From Pseudobdellovibrionaceae bacterium (GTDB lineage: Bacteria > Bdellovibrionota > UBA1018 > UBA6935), in contig PBMP01000063.1 in the NCBI GenBank assembly GCA_002722705.1, forward strand, positions 1 through 37,033: DNA of 37,033 nucleotides, given 5' to 3'. Below, piece after piece: positions 32,548-37,033 of the stretch (positions are counted from its first letter, which is position 1; each line of letters starts with the position of its first letter). The notes under the pieces are model-generated. The model did not search any database. It saw only the letters and a list, made by a program, of their open reading frames with translations, and was not told the origin of the DNA. A program made the position numbers and the translations under genes.

Positions 32548-32757
32548 ATGCCTTTTTATATTGATAACCGCTGCACTTCATGTGGAGCCTGCCTCTCCGA
32601 ATGCCCTACTCAATCTATCCGAAAAGGAATGAATCAATACGTGATTGATACAGATACTTGCGACGAACATGAGCTTTGCGTTCAAATTTGTCCTGAAGAT
32701 GCGATTCATTTGTTAAAAAGTGAAATTTCTCCTCCCCAGGACAAAGCAAAATCCTGA
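32548..32757 (+). CDS. Small dicluster-type ferredoxin with His replacing one cluster Cys
   Basis: A 69-residue ferredoxin. The first motif is complete: C9-x2-C12-x2-C15-x3-C19-P. The second is C38-x2-H41-x2-C44-x3-C48-P, with His where the middle Cys normally is. So one cluster is [4Fe-4S] and the other is probably [3Fe-4S] or has a His or other ligand, comparable to ferredoxins with CxxDxxC. It would carry electrons in the cytoplasm. The last 52 nt overlap the end of murU on the other strand. Confidence 0.85.
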   Translation: MPFYIDNRCTSCGACLSECPTQSIRKGMNQYVIDTDTCDEHELCVQICPEDAIHLLKSEISPPQDKAKS

Positions 32758-33635
32758 GGTCTCCCTTCATAAGTAACATGTTGATGCGCAACATCTGATT
32801 CCGCGTTCTTTCCCCAATATCCGTATCCTTTTTTAGGAACTTTTTTTATCTCCCGATGCACCCAACCGTCATCCACACAGCGATTCACTTGGTTCATTCT
32901 TTTTAACCAAAGAGGTAAGCCTTTTTGTTTTTTCATTTCGTCCATCCACACAAAGTGAGATTCCCACCATGCTCGCGGGTCGCCAATATCGAGAAACAAC
33001 GGACTAGATTCAAAACTTAAAATTTTATCTTTTTTTAAAAAGGGATTCATAAGTAAATCACGATATTCAATAGACTTCACATCAAAATCTCTTAAATAAA
33101 AAGCTGGGACAATACTTGTGCCACAAAAAAAAGGAGAGCTTATATTTTTATTTCGAATTTCTTTTACCTTATCATTCTCAACGATAATTTCACTATAAGA
33201 ACCTTTTGTGTTCTTTCCTGAATGAATCCACCAAAAAAGCTCTGGATCTTTTGTATTTAAAGAAACTGCTTTTTTTAAAAAATTTCTAAGCGAATCCAAA
33301 AGCAAAGCATCTGCATTAATCACTAAAAAATAAGGATCTTTAATCAGTTGAGAAACTTGGATTAATGTTCCTCCACTCCCTAAAAGTTGTTTTCTTTCAT
33401 CAATCCATTCAAACTCTAGTCCATTAAAATCAATATTTTTAACTTGATCTAAAAAAACTTTAGAATGAGAGTGAACGTTAAAAAAAATTTTTTCAATACC
33501 CGCTTCATAAAGTTGATCTACCACCCATTGAAATAAAGGCACCCCTGCAAGTGGAAGAAGGGGTTTAGGTGTATGATCAGTATAAGGGGCAAGACGAGTT
33601 CCAAGACCCGCTGACATGATTAAAGCATTTTTAAT
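32706..33635 (-). CDS. murU: MurU-like nucleotidyltransferase (MurNAc-1-P uridylyltransferase)
   Basis: A sugar-nucleotide transferase that in this context would convert MurNAc-1-phosphate to UDP-MurNAc. The NTP loop GLGTRL, TPKPLLPLAG, the GSGGTL turn and FLVINADALLLD match the family. The first ATG (33617) would start at MSAGLG and lose the first strand. In frame upstream the sequence reads IKNALIMSAGLGTRL, with no ATG/GTG/TTG. An ATT at 33635, 7 nt after the amgK stop, would give the usual N-terminus MKNALIM. About 309 residues; Pseudomonas MurU is about 223, so about 80 residues at the C-terminus are extra. Confidence 0.78.
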   Translation of the reverse strand: MKNALIMSAGLGTRLAPYTDHTPKPLLPLAGVPLFQWVVDQLYEAGIEKIFFNVHSHSKVFLDQVKNIDFNGLEFEWIDERKQLLGSGGTLIQVSQLIKDPYFLVINADALLLDSLRNFLKKAVSLNTKDPELFWWIHSGKNTKGSYSEIIVENDKVKEIRNKNISSPFFCGTSIVPAFYLRDFDVKSIEYRDLLMNPFLKKDKILSFESSPLFLDIGDPRAWWESHFVWMDEMKKQKGLPLWLKRMNQVNRCVDDGWVHREIKKVPKKGYGYWGKNAESDVAHQHVTYEGRPQDFALSWGGEISLFNK

Positions 33636-33642
33636 TAAAACT

Positions 33643-34704
33643 TCAGAAGTAGTAGTAATGGAACAAAACCTCTCTCAAATCAGAAAACTCAGGGTACTTC
33701 AAAAGAACTCTTCTAATATTTTCAAACGTATTTCCAATATATTTTAAATAAGTTGAATTTCCTCTTCTATTTAAAAAAGAAGCAAAACTTCCAATTGCTT
33801 TAAAATTCCTTTGAACCGTCATTAAATCAAAAATTCGATTAAATTCTTCTTTATCTAATTTTTCTCCGCTCACCGCTTCCCAGCGAACAACATAGTAGTC
33901 AACAAGTCCTTGAATTTGGTTTTCATCAAGTTGATAATAACTATCTTTCAGTAACGAAACCAAGTCATACTGTTGAGGTCCCATTCTCGCATCTTGAAAA
34001 TCAATCATTACTAATCTTAATTCACCCAAGTCTTGCGGTTGAACCATAACATTTCGACTATGAAAATCTCGATGACAAAACACTTCTCTCTGACTAGAGA
34101 GTGTCTCACAAATGGAGTCAAAACCAGAATCTAAAATATTTTTATCTTTTTCTGTAATTTTTCTGCTCAAATGTTTTTCATAAAAATGCTCTACTGTAAA
34201 AGCAGTTTCCCACAGTAATTTTTCTTTACTAAAACGCAATTCGTAAGAAGGAGTTTTGATACCACTTTGCTCTGGAGAAGCAAAATAATGAAGATTGACC
34301 AATTGATCGATGACGGTTGTATACAACTGCCTCTCGATTTCTCGATCTACAACTTTTTGCAAGTGCCTCAATAAAGTGACATCACCTAAATCTTCAAGAA
34401 CGATGAATCCATTCTTTGCATCTACATAGTGAACTTTAGGAACATCCACGTTTGATTTTTCCAAAAGATCTCGAATCACCAAAAAAGGAAGATCATCTTT
34501 TTGATCTTCAAAAGAATCTCGTTTCATCAAAATATAACTCTGATTTTCAGTCCAAATCCGATAATACATTCGCGTACTTGCATCACCTGGAAGTTTTTCC
34601 ATTCGAGTCACATCCATAGACTGAGTGACCCATTGCTCAAAGTGGATGGGGGATTTTTGAATCATTTCTGCCAATGCTTCTAGCTCCTTGAAAAATTTTT
34701 GCAT
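33643..34704 (-). CDS. amgK: AmgK-like amino-sugar anomeric kinase
   Basis: A 353-residue kinase of the aminoglycoside phosphotransferase fold. AmgK phosphorylates MurNAc (and GlcNAc) at C1 in the recycling route that bypasses de novo UDP-MurNAc synthesis. The catalytic loop HRDFHSRN is at residues 211-218 (D213, N218), and the metal site DFQDARMGPQQYDLVSLLKD starts at 235. The nucleotide region has LEDLGD at 103-108. Immediate pairing with a MurU-type transferase, 7 nt apart by the ATT start, is the known amgK-murU arrangement. Confidence 0.85.
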   Translation of the reverse strand: MQKFFKELEALAEMIQKSPIHFEQWVTQSMDVTRMEKLPGDASTRMYYRIWTENQSYILMKRDSFEDQKDDLPFLVIRDLLEKSNVDVPKVHYVDAKNGFIVLEDLGDVTLLRHLQKVVDREIERQLYTTVIDQLVNLHYFASPEQSGIKTPSYELRFSKEKLLWETAFTVEHFYEKHLSRKITEKDKNILDSGFDSICETLSSQREVFCHRDFHSRNVMVQPQDLGELRLVMIDFQDARMGPQQYDLVSLLKDSYYQLDENQIQGLVDYYVVRWEAVSGEKLDKEEFNRIFDLMTVQRNFKAIGSFASFLNRRGNSTYLKYIGNTFENIRRVLLKYPEFSDLREVLFHYYYF

Positions 34705-34705
34705 T

Positions 34706-35464
34706 TCATTTTATCCTATTTTTTATTTTCTTAAAACGCTCAGTTTGGACAATCGGATGACGCAATGGAGGAAATTTAGAAATTGAACGATGAACTTCAT
34801 CGACAAGTCTTTCTCTATCTCGAGTTCTAAAAAGACGATGGGCCCCTTGATCTACAAATCGTCGAATTACAATATCTAAGCCACGAACATCATACTGCCT
34901 TTGATAAAGAAGCTTGACTGCCGATCGAATAGAACGTTTCATTTGATTTACATCAAAAATAAAAAGAGAATCTTCTCCATAAAGGAGTTTCTTTTTGTCT
35001 TCAAAATTTAGAGAACTAAACTCTCCGGGAACGGCTTCTGATAATTTTTGTACCGCATGCCTTTGAATTAAATGTCCCAATTCCAGGGCAACAAGTGCAG
35101 CGAGTTCATTTTCAAACTCAATTCCCTTTAAGAGTCTTGGATCGAGATAAATATCAATTCCAGGAAGAGTTCGATTGAGGCCCTTCACTCCCCTTAACTC
35201 TCCTATATAAACATGGACATCAAAGCCGCGAAGCTCGCTTGATTGATTTACTAACTCTTGTGCAATCTTCTGAAGATACTCAATCCATTCATCATCTACA
35301 CTTTTATTCGCATGTTTTTTTAATAACTCTCTTACTCCTTCCATCTGTGATTCATCTTGAACAACCATTTCATGAATAGACAAGGGTCGTTGAACTTTCT
35401 GAATCGCACACGAAGAAAGAATTAACGCACAATATAAATAGATCCCAACTTGATTTCGTTTCAT
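34706..35464 (-). CDS. M48-like lipoprotein with a broken HExxH motif
   Basis: A 252-residue lipoprotein: MKRNQVGIYLYCALILSSC, lipidated on C19. Residues 98-136 read NRTLPGIDIYLDPRLLKGI, then ENELAALVALELGHLIQRHA. This matches the M48 (BepA/YcaL/LoiP-type) segment with a surface strand, then HExxH and a following RHA. Here the first zinc His is Leu (L127, codon CTG), while E128 and H131 remain. It is therefore probably inactive as a zinc protease. It lies 1 nt upstream of amgK on the same strand and is probably in the same operon. Confidence 0.65.
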   Translation of the reverse strand: MKRNQVGIYLYCALILSSCAIQKVQRPLSIHEMVVQDESQMEGVRELLKKHANKSVDDEWIEYLQKIAQELVNQSSELRGFDVHVYIGELRGVKGLNRTLPGIDIYLDPRLLKGIEFENELAALVALELGHLIQRHAVQKLSEAVPGEFSSLNFEDKKKLLYGEDSLFIFDVNQMKRSIRSAVKLLYQRQYDVRGLDIVIRRFVDQGAHRLFRTRDRERLVDEVHRSISKFPPLRHPIVQTERFKKIKNRIK

Positions 35465-35527
35465 GTTTCGATACTCTATTGGAGATTAACATAAACTCAA
35501 AGTTCAAACGAACAATAAGGAGAAGAG

Positions 35528-36085
35528 ATGAAACACCTCTCAATAATAACTGCTGTCTTGGGACTAATAACTCAGTTGAACTTCGCAAAAGCGGAAATCA
35601 ACACCACTTCAATTGTATCCCTCATGAATGAAGTCGCACTTGGCTTAGACTGGAAAGTTGGAGATCGCCTTGAATATAATATCAGTGCCGGATTCGCAGG
35701 CTCTGGAACTCTCGTTAAAGAAGCATTTAAAGACGAAGGTGAATCCATTTGGGTAAAACAGGATATCGTCATTGGTGGAAGAACAGAAAAAATGGAAATG
35801 CTGATTAATAAAGCCGATGGATCTGTTCTTAAAATCATCCGAAACGGAAGAGAAGAACAAGTTCCTAATGATCCTCCGGAAATCACTGATGTTGAAATGA
35901 CTGAAGTAACCGTTCCTGCAGGAACATTTTCAGCGACCCACATCACTGGAAAAACAAAGCAGGTAAAAAAATTCGAAGTATGGGCTAATGCTGATGACAC
36001 TGCTTTAGATGGAACATTAAAGCAAGTTGCAAACATGGGTTTCATTACAATGACAATGGAACTGACTCGCTTTGTAAGAAACTAA
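35528..36085 (+). CDS. Secreted protein of unknown function (185 aa)
   Basis: A strong SD (AAGGAG) is 6 nt before the ATG. The signal peptide is MKHLSIITAVLGLITQLNFAKA, then EIN. The mature part is beta-rich: VGDRLEYNISAGFAGSGTLVKE, IWVKQDIVIGG, KMEMLINKADGSVLKIIRNG, VTVPAGTFSATHITG. The VxVPAGTFxxxHIxG pattern recurs in DUF3108-like and other beta-clam envelope proteins, but no family is firmly recognised. It ends at a clear terminator. Confidence 0.7.
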   Translation: MKHLSIITAVLGLITQLNFAKAEINTTSIVSLMNEVALGLDWKVGDRLEYNISAGFAGSGTLVKEAFKDEGESIWVKQDIVIGGRTEKMEMLINKADGSVLKIIRNGREEQVPNDPPEITDVEMTEVTVPAGTFSATHITGKTKQVKKFEVWANADDTALDGTLKQVANMGFITMTMELTRFVRN

Positions 36086-36090
36086 GATAT

Positions 36091-36129
36091 AAAAAAGCAC
36101 TCAGAAGTAACTCTTTTGAGTGCTTTTTT
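36091..36129. terminator. Strong intrinsic terminator (bidirectional)
   Basis: A 17-bp stem with one G-T wobble (36091-36107 with 36113-36129) has a 5-nt loop, six A residues on the left and six T residues on the right. It serves the plus-strand secreted protein gene. Its mirrored A/T tracts also allow use by the convergent minus-strand gene, whose stop at 36128 lies in the stem. Confidence 0.9.
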
Positions 36130-36817
36130 ACTCAAGCACTTTCAAGTGCCTTTTTAAGAAAATAAATTCATTTTCAATTAAATGATCCACAACTTCAACC
36201 GATAATGATTTCACCTCTTCTATCGATATTTTAATATAGAAATCAGCTTGTAATAAATCCGCATCCCCAGACATCATCAGCAAAGCCTCTGCAGCTTTGT
36301 AACTTAACTGAATTGATGGATCTGAAAAAACGTAATTCCAATTTTTACGATTCTTAAAAAATTCACTATAAAAAGAGGATCCCATTCGCTCGGTTGCATA
36401 TCTGTGCCGAAACAAAAGATAAGAAGCAAAAAAATAAGCAAGTTCTTCAGTTTCTTCTTTTGTAAACCCGACTCCCTTTTGCTTTCGTTTCACAAGTAAA
36501 TTCACTTTACGTACAAATTGAATATGTTTTTCTCTTTCTTTCTGAAAAAGAGGATCTTTTAGCCTAGTTTTTTTTTCTTTCTCTTCGTTTTCTACCTTAT
36601 CCAAGGCCGCTTGAACCAAATCTCGTCGAGGAGGAGGAATGTCATTAAGCCATTTTTCAATCGTTTCCACTACTTCACCTTCACGCTCTTTTAAAAAATC
36701 ATCTATAAAAACCACTGAACAATCTTTATCCCCATCACTGGGTTCATCTACAGCGATTGCAAAGGTTGAGAGCAAACCGAATAAAACAGATAAAAGGCTT
36801 TTTCTGAGGAAAAACAT
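36128..36817 (-). CDS. Secreted helical protein of unknown function
   Basis: About 229 residues from ATG 36817, giving a signal peptide (MFFLRKSLLSVLFGLLSTFAIA, then VDEP); an ATG 27 nt upstream would put extra residues ahead of it. The mature protein is charged and helical with a Lys/Glu-rich segment near residues 75-115 and an aromatic segment (ELAYFFASYLLFRHRYATERM). No catalytic motif or family recognised. The stop codon overlaps the terminator stem. Confidence 0.65.
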   Translation of the reverse strand: MFFLRKSLLSVLFGLLSTFAIAVDEPSDGDKDCSVVFIDDFLKEREGEVVETIEKWLNDIPPPRRDLVQAALDKVENEEKEKKTRLKDPLFQKEREKHIQFVRKVNLLVKRKQKGVGFTKEETEELAYFFASYLLFRHRYATERMGSSFYSEFFKNRKNWNYVFSDPSIQLSYKAAEALLMMSGDADLLQADFYIKISIEEVKSLSVEVVDHLIENEFIFLKRHLKVLE

Positions 36818-36912
36818 GACCTTTAGATAACAAAATGCACTCATTTAATCAAACAAGATAACTCAGTTATTAAAATCTTTAAAAAATAAAATAAAACAAA
36901 TAGTTACGAAAT

Positions 36913-37033
36913 CTAGCGACCCTCTGTTAAAATAACAACTCGATGATTCAATAACCCTTTAACACCTTTTTTACTCAAACGCTCAACTTGCTTTGGACTC
37001 CAATACTCAATGAGCTGTTTTAAGTCCTCTCTC
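36913..37033 (-). CDS. C-terminal end of a gene entering from the right edge
   Basis: The minus strand is open from the window edge to TAG at 36913-36915. It encodes about 40 residues ending with EYWSPKQVERLSKKGVKGLLN then HRVVILTEGR. The composition and codon use look like real coding sequence, but I do not recognise the family from this tail. The 36916-36817 side holds no further gene, only AT-rich DNA. Confidence 0.55.
   Translation of the reverse strand, partial: REDLKQLIEYWSPKQVERLSKKGVKGLLNHRVVILTEGR

Noticed and set aside
35572-36045. 157-codon minus-strand frame opposite the 35528 secreted protein
   Set aside because: The plus-strand frame has a strong SD, signal peptide and terminator; the minus frame is its antisense shadow.
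1-37033. CRISPR array, transposon, integrase or prophage
   Set aside because: No regularly spaced direct repeats, transposase motifs, integrase or phage structural genes were seen; the only tandem repeat is the short GATGCT run.

Overview
This 37 kb window is a compact, AT-rich bacterial chromosome segment. It has one tRNA and no phage, insertion-sequence or CRISPR signal. Several genes suggest a Bdellovibrionota (Bdellovibrio/Bacteriovorax-like) or related deltaproteobacterial-type genome. These are SpoVG beside tRNA-Gln, a long-form aromatic amino acid hydroxylase, an AmgK-MurU pair, AmpG, a PilT-type motor ATPase with a GAF partner, DUF1844 next to HtrA, and many lipoproteins and outer-membrane barrels. 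The placement is inference from gene content; no rRNA is present to confirm it.

Layout. 1-5936: a ureohydrolase tail, DUF2288, two small membrane proteins, the hydroxylase with DUF423 and a papain-fold-like protein in a coupled operon, an RDD protein and AmpG. 5984-11528: TldD and TldE, then two large secreted proteins of unknown function. 11522-18791: a DUF6941-like protein and TadA on the minus strand. On the plus strand is a dense run of lipoprotein, SDR, barrel, barrel, EF-hand lipoprotein and lone receiver protein. 18973-23242: a secreted protein, a pentapeptide-repeat protein whose Shine-Dalgarno (SD) sequence sits in a 14-bp hairpin, YggS-Maf, and a STAS/GHKL partner-switch pair. 23499-28486: a flavin reductase, a GspC-like PDZ protein, tRNA-Gln, SpoVG with a palindrome over its -35 box, HtrA with DUF1844, and a degenerate M48-like membrane protein. 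28533-30295: GAF-PilT. 30296-30867: the only long gap, holding a candidate small RNA or small gene. 30868-37033: a DM13-like lipoprotein, a PilZ-like membrane protein, a seven-Cys ferredoxin, MurU-AmgK, a second degenerate M48 lipoprotein and secreted proteins.

How the genes fit together. The clearest theme is the cell envelope. AmpG would import muropeptides, and AmgK plus MurU would return MurNAc to UDP-MurNAc. HtrA, GspC-like, DsbD-N-like and M48-like proteins fit periplasmic quality control or export. The barrels and lipoproteins would populate the outer membrane. A second theme is unusual gene starts and RNA control. Two genes appear to need an ATT (or ATC) start to recover their expected N-termini, and two leaders can occlude an SD. 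Five convergent gene pairs overlap at their 3' ends with no terminator between them.
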